A stretch of DNA of 43,527 bases from Solirubrobacter phytolaccae (GTDB lineage: Bacteria; Actinomycetota; Thermoleophilia; Solirubrobacterales; Solirubrobacteraceae). Both the position numbers and the translations under genes were made by a program. The stretch covers positions 1 to 43,527 of the forward strand of contig NZ_JAPDDP010000069.1 of assembly GCF_027587195.1 (NCBI RefSeq). The letters run 5' to 3'. The notes beneath the pieces are model-generated. The model ran no database searches. It saw only the letters and a list, made by a program, of their open reading frames with translations, and had not been told where the DNA came from. The number at the start of each line of letters is the position of its first letter. Within the stretch, counting starts at the first letter, position 1. Of the stretch, positions 24,092 to 31,234 are shown one piece after another.

Positions 24092-25368
24092 CCGGCGACA
24101 CTCGCCCAACGGCTCGCGTCGCTGCGAGTTCTCGCCCGGAGGGCTCGGACTCGCGCGCCAGGAGGGGTCCAGCGATCTACGAGATCAACACCGCCGTGTG
24201 GCTGCGCGGGCACTCGCTGGCCGACGTGCCGGCGCGGCGCTGGGACGCGATCGCCGCCCTCGGCGTCGACGCGGTGTGGCTGATGGGCGTGTGGGAGCGC
24301 TCCCCGGCCGGGCTGAAGATCGCGCTCGGCGAGCCGGGGCTGGTGGCGAGCTTCGCGGAGGCGCTGGGCGAGGTGCGCGAGGGCGACGTGATCGGCTCGC
24401 CCTACTGCGTGCGGCGCTACGTGGTCGACGAGCGGTTCGGCGGGCGCGCGGGCCTGGCGCACGCGCGGCGCGAGCTGGCCGCGCGTGGCATGAAGCTCAT
24501 CCTCGACTACGTGCCCAACCACGTCGCGCCCGACCACCCGTGGGTGGACGAGCGGCCCGGCGTGTTCGTGCGCGGCGCGGACGGCACGATCAAGCGCGGC
24601 AAAGACCCCTACTTCCCGCCCTGGCCGGACGTGATCCAGCTCAACGCGTTCTCCCCCGAGCTGCGGGAGGCGGCGGCCGAGACGCTGATCGACATCGGCG
24701 CGCAGTGCGACGGGCTGCGCGTGGACATGGCGATGCTGATGGTCAACGAGGTGTTTGCGCGCACCTGGGGGCTGGAGGCGCCGGCGGAGGAGTTCTGGCC
24801 CGCGCTCATCGCGCGCGTGAAGTGGACGCACCCCGAGCTGCTGCTGATCGCCGAGGCCTACTGGGACATGGAGTGGACGCTCCAGCAGCAGGGCTTCGAC
24901 TACTGCTACGACAAGCGGCTCTACGACCGGCTCGTCGAGCGCGGCGACGTGGCCGGGCATCTGGTCGCCGGGCTGGACTACCAGGAGCGGCTGGTGCGCT
25001 TCATCGAGAACCACGACGAGCCGCGCGCGGCCTCGGTGTTCGGCCCCGAGCAGGCACGCGCGGCCGCGGTCGTGATGTCCACGCTGCCGGGCGCGCGGCT
25101 CTACCACGACGGGCAGCTGAGCGGGCGGCGCAAGCACATCCCGGTCTTCCTGGGACGGGCACCGGACGAGCCGGTGGACGCGGAGCTGCGCGCGTTCTAC
25201 GCGTGGCTGCTGCCGCGCGCGGCGGGGCTGCGCGGGGCGTGGCGGCGGGTCGACGCTGAGCCGCCGCTCGTGTCCTGGGCGTGGGACGACGACGTCGTGG
25301 TCGTGAACCTGAGCGACACGCCGGCCGGCGGCCTGGAGCCCTGGGGCTTCAACCTGCCGTTCGGATAA
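24088..25368 (+). CDS. GH13 alpha-amylase-family glycosidase
   Basis: 426-residue GH13 enzyme. Conserved regions: I, LDYVPNHVAPDHPW; II, GLRVDMAMLM with the nucleophile Asp; III, LLIAEAYWD with the acid/base Glu; IV, IENHDEPR with the third carboxylate. A short linker (about 25 residues) precedes YEINTAVWLRGHS, where family sequence starts. It is shorter than typical amylases and has a minimal C-terminal beta domain. The GTG start overlaps the GH63 stop, so the two are translationally coupled and probably act on the same alpha-glucosidic pool. Confidence 0.9.
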   Translation: MTGDTRPTARVAASSRPEGSDSRARRGPAIYEINTAVWLRGHSLADVPARRWDAIAALGVDAVWLMGVWERSPAGLKIALGEPGLVASFAEALGEVREGDVIGSPYCVRRYVVDERFGGRAGLAHARRELAARGMKLILDYVPNHVAPDHPWVDERPGVFVRGADGTIKRGKDPYFPPWPDVIQLNAFSPELREAAAETLIDIGAQCDGLRVDMAMLMVNEVFARTWGLEAPAEEFWPALIARVKWTHPELLLIAEAYWDMEWTLQQQGFDYCYDKRLYDRLVERGDVAGHLVAGLDYQERLVRFIENHDEPRAASVFGPEQARAAAVVMSTLPGARLYHDGQLSGRRKHIPVFLGRAPDEPVDAELRAFYAWLLPRAAGLRGAWRRVDAEPPLVSWAWDDDVVVVNLSDTPAGGLEPWGFNLPFG

Positions 25369-25380
25369 GCCCGCCGTACA

Positions 25381-25397
25381 CCGTGTTGTACGCACGG
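25381..25397. promoter_or_regulatory. Inverted repeat upstream of the PII gene
   Basis: CCGTG-TTGTACG-CACGG, perfect 5-bp arms, 13 bp after the GH13 stop and 41 bp before the PII ATG. It could be the end of the GH13 transcript or an operator for the nitrogen operon. A -10-like TAAAGA follows at 25399-25404 without a convincing -35. I could not make it fit a GlnR box. Confidence 0.35.
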
Positions 25398-25438
25398 CTA
25401 AAGACGATCGCCGCGCGTCCTTGAAGGCTGTGCGGACT

Positions 25439-25798
25439 ATGAAGCTCGTAATCGGGATTGTCCGCCCCGAAAAGACGAACGAAGTCCTCGAAGCGCTCTA
25501 CCGCGCCGAAGTCAGAGGCTTCTCGATGAGCCGCGTGCAAGGGCACGGCGGCGAGCTCGACCGCGTCGAGACCTACCGCGGCACCACGGTGCGCGTCGGC
25601 CTCACGGAGAAGGTGCGGTTCGAGATCGCGGTGTCCGACGACTTCGTCGACCCGGCGATCGAAGCGCTGTGCTCCGGTGGCCAGACCGGCGAGGTCGGCG
25701 ACGGCAAGATCTACGTGCTCGACCTCGAGCAGGTCGTCCGCATCCGAACCGGCGAGACCGCCAACGCCGCCGTCACGCCCGTCGGGGCCTCCGCATGA
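25439..25798 (+). CDS. PII-family nitrogen regulatory protein, GlnB/GlnK-like, without Tyr51
   Basis: 119-residue PII trimer subunit that senses ATP/ADP and 2-oxoglutarate and controls the ammonium channel encoded next. The start is MKLVIGIVRPEKTNEVLEAL, and the B-loop TGEVGDGKIYVLDLEQVVRIRTGE-like region is intact. In the T-loop the core Y46-R-G48 is kept, but residue 51, the tyrosine uridylylated or adenylylated in well-studied homologues, is Val (YRGTTV). The upstream part of the loop (GHGGELDRVE) also differs from the common GRQKGHTE type. A GAAGG lies 13-17 nt upstream of the ATG, and the stop overlaps the Amt start (ATGA). Confidence 0.93.
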   Translation: MKLVIGIVRPEKTNEVLEALYRAEVRGFSMSRVQGHGGELDRVETYRGTTVRVGLTEKVRFEIAVSDDFVDPAIEALCSGGQTGEVGDGKIYVLDLEQVVRIRTGETANAAVTPVGASA

Positions 25799-27084
25799 GC
25801 GGGGTGAACGCGGGCGACACCGCCTGGGTCCTGATGGCCACGGCGCTCGTGCTGCTGATGACGCCCGCGCTCGGGCTCTTCTACGCGGGGCTCGTGCGGT
25901 CCAAGAACACGCTCAACACCTTCATGATGTGCGTGGCCGCGCTGGCCGTGGCGACGATCACGTGGGCGCTGGTCGGCTACTCGATCGCGTTCGCTCCAGG
26001 GAATCCCATCGTCGGCGGGCTCGACCACATCGGGCTGTCCGGCGTGGCCTTCGAGCCGCGCGAGGGCCAGACGATCCCGCACCTGCTGTTCATGGCCTTC
26101 CAGGCCACGTTCTGCATCATCACCACGGCGCTCGTCGCCGGCGCGGTCGTCGAGCGCATGCGCTTCGGCCCGTTCCTGATCTTCTCCGCCCTGTGGTCGG
26201 TGCTCGTCTACGCGGTGCTCGCGCACTGGGCGTGGGGCGGCGGCTGGCTGCAGGAGCTCGGCGCGCTGGACTTCGCGGGCGGCATCCCGGTCGAGATGGG
26301 CTCAGGCTTCAGCGCCCTCGCCGCCGCGATCGTCGTCGGCGCGCGCAAGGACCACGGCCGCGTCGCGATGCTCCCCCACAACTCCGTCTACGTCCTGCTC
26401 GGCGCCGGCCTGCTGTGGTTCGGCTGGTTCGGCTTCAACGGCGGCAGCGGGCTCGCCGCGGGCGAGGTGTCCGTGCTCGCGTTCGTCAACACGCTGCTCA
26501 CCCCGGCGTGCACGCTCGCCGCCTGGTTCGTGCTCGACCTGCTGCGCTCGCGCCAGGTGACCGCGATCGGCGCGGCGACGGCGATCGTCGTCGGCTGCGT
26601 CGGCATCACGCCCGCCGCGGGCTTCCTCTCCCCGATCTGGGCGATGGTCCTCGGCGTCGTCGCCGCGCTCCCGTCCTACGCCGTGATCATGTGGCGCCCG
26701 CGCTGGCGCGTGGACGAGACGCTCGACGTGCTCGCCGCCCACGGCGTCGCGGGCCTCACCGGCATCGTCTTCATCGGGTTGGTCGCGCAGCAGAGCTGGA
26801 ACGGCATCGCGGACGGCGCGCTCTACGGCGACGTCGGTCAGCTCGGCAAGCAGCTCGTCGCCGTGCTCGCCGCCCCGGCCTACGCGTTCGTCGCCACGTT
26901 CGCCCTGCTGAAGCTGATCGCCCTCTTCACGCCCCTGCGCGCGACCGCGAGCGAAGAGGCGATCGGCATGGACATCGTCGCCCACGGCGAGGAGGCCTAC
27001 GCCACCGGCGAGGGCGCGATCCTCGTCATGCCCGACGCCCCGCGCCCCGAGCCGCGCCCGTCCAAGGAGCGCGTGCTGGCATAG
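25795..27084 (+). CDS. amt: Ammonium transporter Amt with a Glu replacing the first twin histidine
   Basis: 429-residue Amt/Mep channel with about 11 transmembrane helices. Pore landmarks aligned to E. coli AmtB: gate phenylalanines F106 (FQATFCIIT) and F214 (WFGFNGGS). The signature region is LDFAGGIPVEM, where AmtB has TVVH, so E167 stands at the AmtB H168 position. The second pore histidine is kept (H316 in LAAHGVAGL). The N-terminus lacks a signal peptide, as in many actinobacterial Amts. The C-terminal tail (about 40 residues, Pro/Glu-rich) is the PII contact region. Coupled to the PII gene by a 4-nt overlap. Confidence 0.95.
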   Translation: MSGVNAGDTAWVLMATALVLLMTPALGLFYAGLVRSKNTLNTFMMCVAALAVATITWALVGYSIAFAPGNPIVGGLDHIGLSGVAFEPREGQTIPHLLFMAFQATFCIITTALVAGAVVERMRFGPFLIFSALWSVLVYAVLAHWAWGGGWLQELGALDFAGGIPVEMGSGFSALAAAIVVGARKDHGRVAMLPHNSVYVLLGAGLLWFGWFGFNGGSGLAAGEVSVLAFVNTLLTPACTLAAWFVLDLLRSRQVTAIGAATAIVVGCVGITPAAGFLSPIWAMVLGVVAALPSYAVIMWRPRWRVDETLDVLAAHGVAGLTGIVFIGLVAQQSWNGIADGALYGDVGQLGKQLVAVLAAPAYAFVATFALLKLIALFTPLRATASEEAIGMDIVAHGEEAYATGEGAILVMPDAPRPEPRPSKERVLA

Positions 27085-27094
27085 GCTCCGACCG

Positions 27095-27451
27095 ATGACG
27101 CTGGTCCTCCACGAGCATCCGTTCGCCGCGTACTGCTGGAAGCCGCTGATCGCGTTCTACGACCGTGGCGTGCCGTTCGAGCGCGTGAACATCGGCGGCG
27201 ACGAGGATCGGGCGCGGCTCACCGAGCTGTGGCCGACGGGGAACATCCCCGTGCTCGTCGACAGCTTGCGGCCGGAGCACGGGCGCGACCCGTACGGCGT
27301 GGACGAGGCCCGCGCCACGCTCGACCGCGCCTATCCGATCCTCGAGGCCCACGAGCGGCTGGAGGCGCGGCCGAGCGTCAAGCGCGTGATCGACGAGGCC
27401 CGGTTCTTCCGCGAGTTCTTCCCGCTGGGCTGGCCGGACCACGTCAAATAG
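27095..27451 (+). CDS. Shortened glutathione-S-transferase-like protein
   Basis: 118 residues, about half the usual GST length. Residues 1-56 look like a GST N-terminal thioredoxin fold (HEHPFAAYCWKPLIAFY; TGNIPVLVD with the cis-Pro). Residues 57-85 (LRPEHGRDPYGVDEARATL) and 86-118 (LEARPSVKRVIDEARFF) match two separate parts of a normal C-terminal helical domain. The intervening pieces (end of the N-domain plus first helix, and the central helices) seem deleted in frame twice. Could be a minimal protein or a decaying gene. It starts 10 nt after amt and overlaps the convergent LuxR gene by 8 bp. Confidence 0.6.
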   Translation: MTLVLHEHPFAAYCWKPLIAFYDRGVPFERVNIGGDEDRARLTELWPTGNIPVLVDSLRPEHGRDPYGVDEARATLDRAYPILEAHERLEARPSVKRVIDEARFFREFFPLGWPDHVK

Positions 27452-28043
27452 CGAGGTGGGCGCGCACCGCCAGCACCCGGCGGTGCGTGCGCGTCGACGG
27501 CGGCAGCCGGAGCTTGTCGAAGATCGAGGTGACGTGGCGCTCGACGGCGCGCTCGGACAGGTAGGCCTGCTGGGCGATCGCGCGGTTGCTGCGGCCCTCG
27601 GCCATCAGCGTCAGCACCTCGCGCTCGCGCTCGGTGAACGTGTTCCGGGTCGAGCGGCGGCCGAGCACCTGCGGGACGACGGCGGGGTCGATCACCGAGC
27701 CGCCCGCGGCCACCTCCCGCACGGCGGAGACGAGGCGCTCGACGTCCGGGACCCGCTCGGCCAGCAGGTACCCCGCGCCGGCCGGGCGGTCCTCGAGCAG
27801 GTCGAGCGCGGCGTCGGGATCGGCGGTGTCGGCGAGCACGAGGAACGGGACCTGCTCGCGCACCGGGGGCTCGCGCAGCGCGACGACGGCCATGTCGGGC
27901 CGGTGCGCGCGGGCCTTGCGCGCCAGCTCCTCGCCGTCCGCCGCCTGGGCGACGACCGCGATCCCGTGCTCCTCGAGCAGGCGCGTGAGGCCGGCGCGGA
28001 GGAGGGCGGAGTCGGCGGCGACGATGACATGGAGTTGCTGCAT
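27444..28043 (-). CDS. NarL/LuxR-type regulator with a degenerate receiver domain
   Basis: 199-residue transcription factor. Residues 1-115 are a receiver-like domain in which the phospho-acceptor Asp is replaced (A55 in MAVVALREPP), the conserved Lys is A95 (GYLLAERV), and the Ser/Thr position is Ala. It is about 17 residues shorter than usual just after the acceptor loop. The C-terminal GerE helix-turn-helix is intact (TEREREVLTLMAEGRSNRAIAQQ; ERAVERHVTSIFDKL). It should bind DNA as a dimer independently of phosphorylation. No kinase adjoins it. The divergent gene is deoC, a possible but unproven target. Confidence 0.88.
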   Translation of the reverse strand: MQQLHVIVAADSALLRAGLTRLLEEHGIAVVAQAADGEELARKARAHRPDMAVVALREPPVREQVPFLVLADTADPDAALDLLEDRPAGAGYLLAERVPDVERLVSAVREVAAGGSVIDPAVVPQVLGRRSTRNTFTEREREVLTLMAEGRSNRAIAQQAYLSERAVERHVTSIFDKLRLPPSTRTHRRVLAVRAHLAI

Positions 28044-28100
28044 GACCCTCCAGACGGTGAAGGGCCGCGCGCTATTCCCGGCTCATGCCAAACTGGCCGC

Positions 28101-28988
28101 ATGAGCCGTTCCCTCACCCCCGTCAATCGTGTCGGGGTCGACGAGCGGGCCGCGGCACTCGGGCGCCGGTCGATCAAGACGACCGCCAAGCGCGAGGGCA
28201 TCCGTCTCGCCACGTCGATGATCGACCTGACGACGCTGGAGGGGTCGGACACCCCCGGCAAGGTCCGCCACCTGTGCGCGAAGGCCGTCTGCCCGGACTC
28301 CTCGCGGCCCGAGATCCCTTCGGTCGCCGCCGTCTGCGTGTACCCGGCGCTGGTCGAGGTGGCCGCGGCGGCGCTGCGCGGGTCCGGCGTCGCCGTCGCG
28401 TCCGTCGCCACCGGGTTCCCGGCCGGGCAGACGTCGCTGAAGGTCAAGCTCGACGAGACGCGCGAGGCGGTGGCCGCGGGCGCGGCGGAGATCGACATGG
28501 TGATCTCGCGCGACGCCTACCTGCGCGGCGACGACGCGCGCGTGGCGGGTGAGATCGAGGCGGTCAAGGAGGCGTGCGGCGCGGCGCACCTGAAGGTGAT
28601 CATCGAGACCGCCGAGCTGCCGACCTACGCGCACGTGCGCCACGCGTCGGAGCTGGCGATCGCGGCGGGTGCGGACTGGATCAAGACGTCGACCGGCAAG
28701 TCGACCTCGGGGGCGACCCCGGGCGTGGTGCTGGTGATGCTGGAGACGGTCCGCGACCACGCGCACCGCACCGGCGAGATCGTCGGCGTCAAGGCCGCGG
28801 GCGGCGTCTCGAACACGAAGGCCGCGCTGCACCAGCTGGTGCTCGTCAAGGAGACGCTCGGCGACGAGTGGCTGACGCCGGAGCGCTTCCGGATCGGCGC
28901 GTCGTCGCTGTTGAACGACCTGCTGATGCAGTACGCCAAGCTCGACGGCGGCCATTACGGGCGCGCCGAGGACTTCTCGAAGGAGTGA
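28101..28988 (+). CDS. deoC: Deoxyribose-phosphate aldolase
   Basis: 295-residue class I aldolase that splits 2-deoxyribose-5-phosphate into acetaldehyde and glyceraldehyde-3-phosphate. Visible motifs: the aspartate/lysine region KVIIETAELPT, the Schiff-base lysine in DWIKTSTGKS, and the second active lysine in VGVKAAGGVSNTKAAL. The N-terminal extension of about 35 residues (RSLTPVNRVGVDERAAAL) is common in actinobacterial DeoC. It starts at ATG 28101 and lies 6 nt upstream of the aldehyde dehydrogenase gene; together they would turn deoxyribose into acetyl units. Confidence 0.95.
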   Translation: MSRSLTPVNRVGVDERAAALGRRSIKTTAKREGIRLATSMIDLTTLEGSDTPGKVRHLCAKAVCPDSSRPEIPSVAAVCVYPALVEVAAAALRGSGVAVASVATGFPAGQTSLKVKLDETREAVAAGAAEIDMVISRDAYLRGDDARVAGEIEAVKEACGAAHLKVIIETAELPTYAHVRHASELAIAAGADWIKTSTGKSTSGATPGVVLVMLETVRDHAHRTGEIVGVKAAGGVSNTKAALHQLVLVKETLGDEWLTPERFRIGASSLLNDLLMQYAKLDGGHYGRAEDFSKE

Positions 28989-28994
28989 CGCTTC

Positions 28995-30452
28995 ATGGCG
29001 ACCGTTGAACGAACAGCTGTGAAGTGGGACTACGCGCCGGCGCCTGAGTCGCGCGACTCGGCGACGATCAAGCCGCGCTACGACCTGTTCATCGGCGGCA
29101 GGTTCGTCGCGCCGACGGACGGGACGGTGGTCTCGACCGTCAACCCCGCCACCGAGGAGGTCCTCGCGGAGGTCGCCTTCGCGGGGCCGGGCGACGTGGC
29201 GCTCGCCGTGGAGGCCGCGCGCGGTGCCGCCGCCGGCTGGGCCGCGCTGCCCGCGCTCGAGCGCGGCAAGTACCTGTTCCGGATCGCGCGGCTGCTGCAG
29301 GAGCGCGCGCGGGAGCTGGCGATCGTGGAGACGCTGGACGGCGGCAAGCCGATCCGCGAGTCCCGCGACGTGGACGTGCCGCTCGCCGCGGCGCACTTCT
29401 TCTCCTACGCGGGCTGGGCCGACAAGCTGCAGTACGCCTTCGCCGGCCGCGAGTTCGCGCCGCGCGGTGTGGTCGGCCAGGTCGTGCCGTGGAACTTCCC
29501 GCTGCTGATGGCGGCGTGGAAGCTCGCGCCCGCGCTGGCGACCGGCAACACGGCGGTCCTCAAGCCCGCCGAGACGACGCCGCTGACGGCGCTCCTGCTC
29601 GCCGAGATCATCGAGGAGGCCGGGCTGCCCGACGGCGTCGTGAACATCATTCCCGGCGACGGTTCCGCGGGCGCGTCGCTGGTGCGCAGCGACGTCGACA
29701 AGGTCGCCTTCACCGGCTCGACGGCGGTCGGCAAGGAGATCCAGCGCGCGCTGGCCGGCACCGGCAAGGGGCTCACGCTGGAGCTCGGCGGCAAGTCCGC
29801 GAACATCGTCTTCGAGGACGCCGCGCTCGACCAAGCGGTCGAGGGGATCATCGAGGGCATCTTCTTCAACCAGGGCCACGTGTGCTGCGCGGGCTCGCGG
29901 CTGCTGCTGCAGGAGAGCGTGGCCGAGGAGGTCGTGCGCAAGCTGTGGGCGCGGATGGAGCGCCTGCGCGTCGGCGACCCGCTGGACAAGAACACCGACG
30001 TGGGCGCGATCAACTCCGCCGAGCAGCTCGCCCGCATCACGTCGATGGTCGAGGCCGGTGAGCGCGAGGGCGCGACGCGGCGCTCGGTGTCCTGTGCGCT
30101 CCCGGAGGCCGGCTACTGGTTCGCGCCGACGATGTTCCTCGACGTCGCGCCCGCCAACCGGATCGCGGTCGAGGAGATCTTCGGGCCGGTCGTGTCGGTG
30201 ACGACGTTCCGGTCGCCGGGCGAGGCCGTCGAGAAGGCCAACAACTCCGCCTACGGGCTGGCCGCGGGTGTGTGGACCGACAACGGCGCCAAGGCGTTCG
30301 AGGTCGCCTCCAAGCTCCGCGCCGGCGTGGTCTGGCAGAACACCTACAACAAGTTCGACCCGACGGCCGCCTTCGGGGGCTACAAGGAGAGCGGGTTCGG
30401 ACGTGAAGGCGGGCCCGCGGGCCTGTCGCCGTACGTGAGGTTCGGCGGATGA
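28995..30452 (+). CDS. NAD(P)-dependent aldehyde dehydrogenase
   Basis: 485-residue ALDH. The NAD site is VPWNFPLLMAAWKLAPAL, the Rossmann loop VAFTGSTAVGKEIQ, the general base E263 (LELGGKSAN), and the nucleophile C297 in GHVCCAGSR. The late motif EEIFGPVVSV and the closing GGYKESGFGREGG are typical. Full length. Probably oxidises acetaldehyde released by DeoC (inference from operon position). The stop overlaps the start of the truncated ALDH-like gene by 4 bp. Confidence 0.95.
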   Translation: MATVERTAVKWDYAPAPESRDSATIKPRYDLFIGGRFVAPTDGTVVSTVNPATEEVLAEVAFAGPGDVALAVEAARGAAAGWAALPALERGKYLFRIARLLQERARELAIVETLDGGKPIRESRDVDVPLAAAHFFSYAGWADKLQYAFAGREFAPRGVVGQVVPWNFPLLMAAWKLAPALATGNTAVLKPAETTPLTALLLAEIIEEAGLPDGVVNIIPGDGSAGASLVRSDVDKVAFTGSTAVGKEIQRALAGTGKGLTLELGGKSANIVFEDAALDQAVEGIIEGIFFNQGHVCCAGSRLLLQESVAEEVVRKLWARMERLRVGDPLDKNTDVGAINSAEQLARITSMVEAGEREGATRRSVSCALPEAGYWFAPTMFLDVAPANRIAVEEIFGPVVSVTTFRSPGEAVEKANNSAYGLAAGVWTDNGAKAFEVASKLRAGVVWQNTYNKFDPTAAFGGYKESGFGREGGPAGLSPYVRFGG

Positions 30453-31231
30453 GCTCCCGCGCGGCGGTCGCCAAGACGTACAAGCTCTACCTGGGAGGCG
30501 CGTTCGTGCGTTCGGAGTCCGGCCGGACCGACCCGATCGGCGGGGTCAACGTGCCCCGCGGCTCCCGGAAGGACATCCGTGACGCCGTGAAGGCGGCGCG
30601 CGGCGCCGCCGGCGGCTGGGCGAAGAAGACGGCCTACAACCGCGGGCAGGTGCTGTACCGGTTCGCGGAGGCGCTGGAGTCGCGGTCGGACGGCTCCGAC
30701 GAGTACGGCGAGGCCATCGACCTGCTCGTGCACTACGCGGGCTGGACGGACAAGCTCGCGGCCGTGATGGGCGGCGTGAACCCGGTCGCGGCGCCGTTCC
30801 TGTCCTTCTCGTCGCCGGAGCCGACGGGTGTCGTCGCCGTGCTGGCGCCGGACCGGCCGGACGTGCTCGGCCTCATCCGCGAGATCGCGCCGGCCCTGGC
30901 CGCGGGCAACGCGGTGGTGGCGGTCGTGTCCCGAACCTCGCCTTTGCGGGCGCTGGACCTCGGCGAGGTGGCCGGCGTCTCGGACATCCCGGCCGGCGTG
31001 TTGAACCTCATCTCCGGCCGGCTGGACGAGCTGCTGACGCCGCTGTGCGGGCACCGCGACGTGAACGCGATCATCGACGCGACGAGCGACGACGCGGTCG
31101 CCGCGCAGGTCGACGAGCTGGCGGCGGAGACGGTCAAGCGCGTCTCCCGGCCCACGCCCTACACGGACTCGCTGACGCGCCTGGAGCCACTGGTCGAGCT
31201 CAAGACGGCCTGGCACCCAGTCGGGTCCTAG
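30449..31231 (+). CDS. Truncated aldehyde-dehydrogenase-like protein (no catalytic domain)
   Basis: 260 residues resembling only the N-terminal/cofactor part of ALDH: KLYLGGAFVRSESGRT near the start, AARGAAGGWAKKTAYNRGQVLYR, VHYAGWTDKLAAV, then GVVAVLAPDRPDVLGLI at the position of the NAD loop and ALAAGNAVVAV. The Cys/Glu catalytic region is absent and the NAD motif WNFP is replaced. Coupled (ATGA) to a complete ALDH. Such DeoC-ALDH-short ALDH sets occur in other actinobacteria, so this is likely a retained pseudo-enzyme subunit rather than a fresh truncation (general knowledge plus inference). Confidence 0.8.
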   Translation: MSSRAAVAKTYKLYLGGAFVRSESGRTDPIGGVNVPRGSRKDIRDAVKAARGAAGGWAKKTAYNRGQVLYRFAEALESRSDGSDEYGEAIDLLVHYAGWTDKLAAVMGGVNPVAAPFLSFSSPEPTGVVAVLAPDRPDVLGLIREIAPALAAGNAVVAVVSRTSPLRALDLGEVAGVSDIPAGVLNLISGRLDELLTPLCGHRDVNAIIDATSDDAVAAQVDELAAETVKRVSRPTPYTDSLTRLEPLVELKTAWHPVGS

Positions 31232-31234
31232 TTC

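Noticed and set aside
25369-25438. GlnR-type nitrogen box upstream of the PII gene
   Set aside because: GTAC occurs twice, but the required GAAAC-type partners and spacing are missing.
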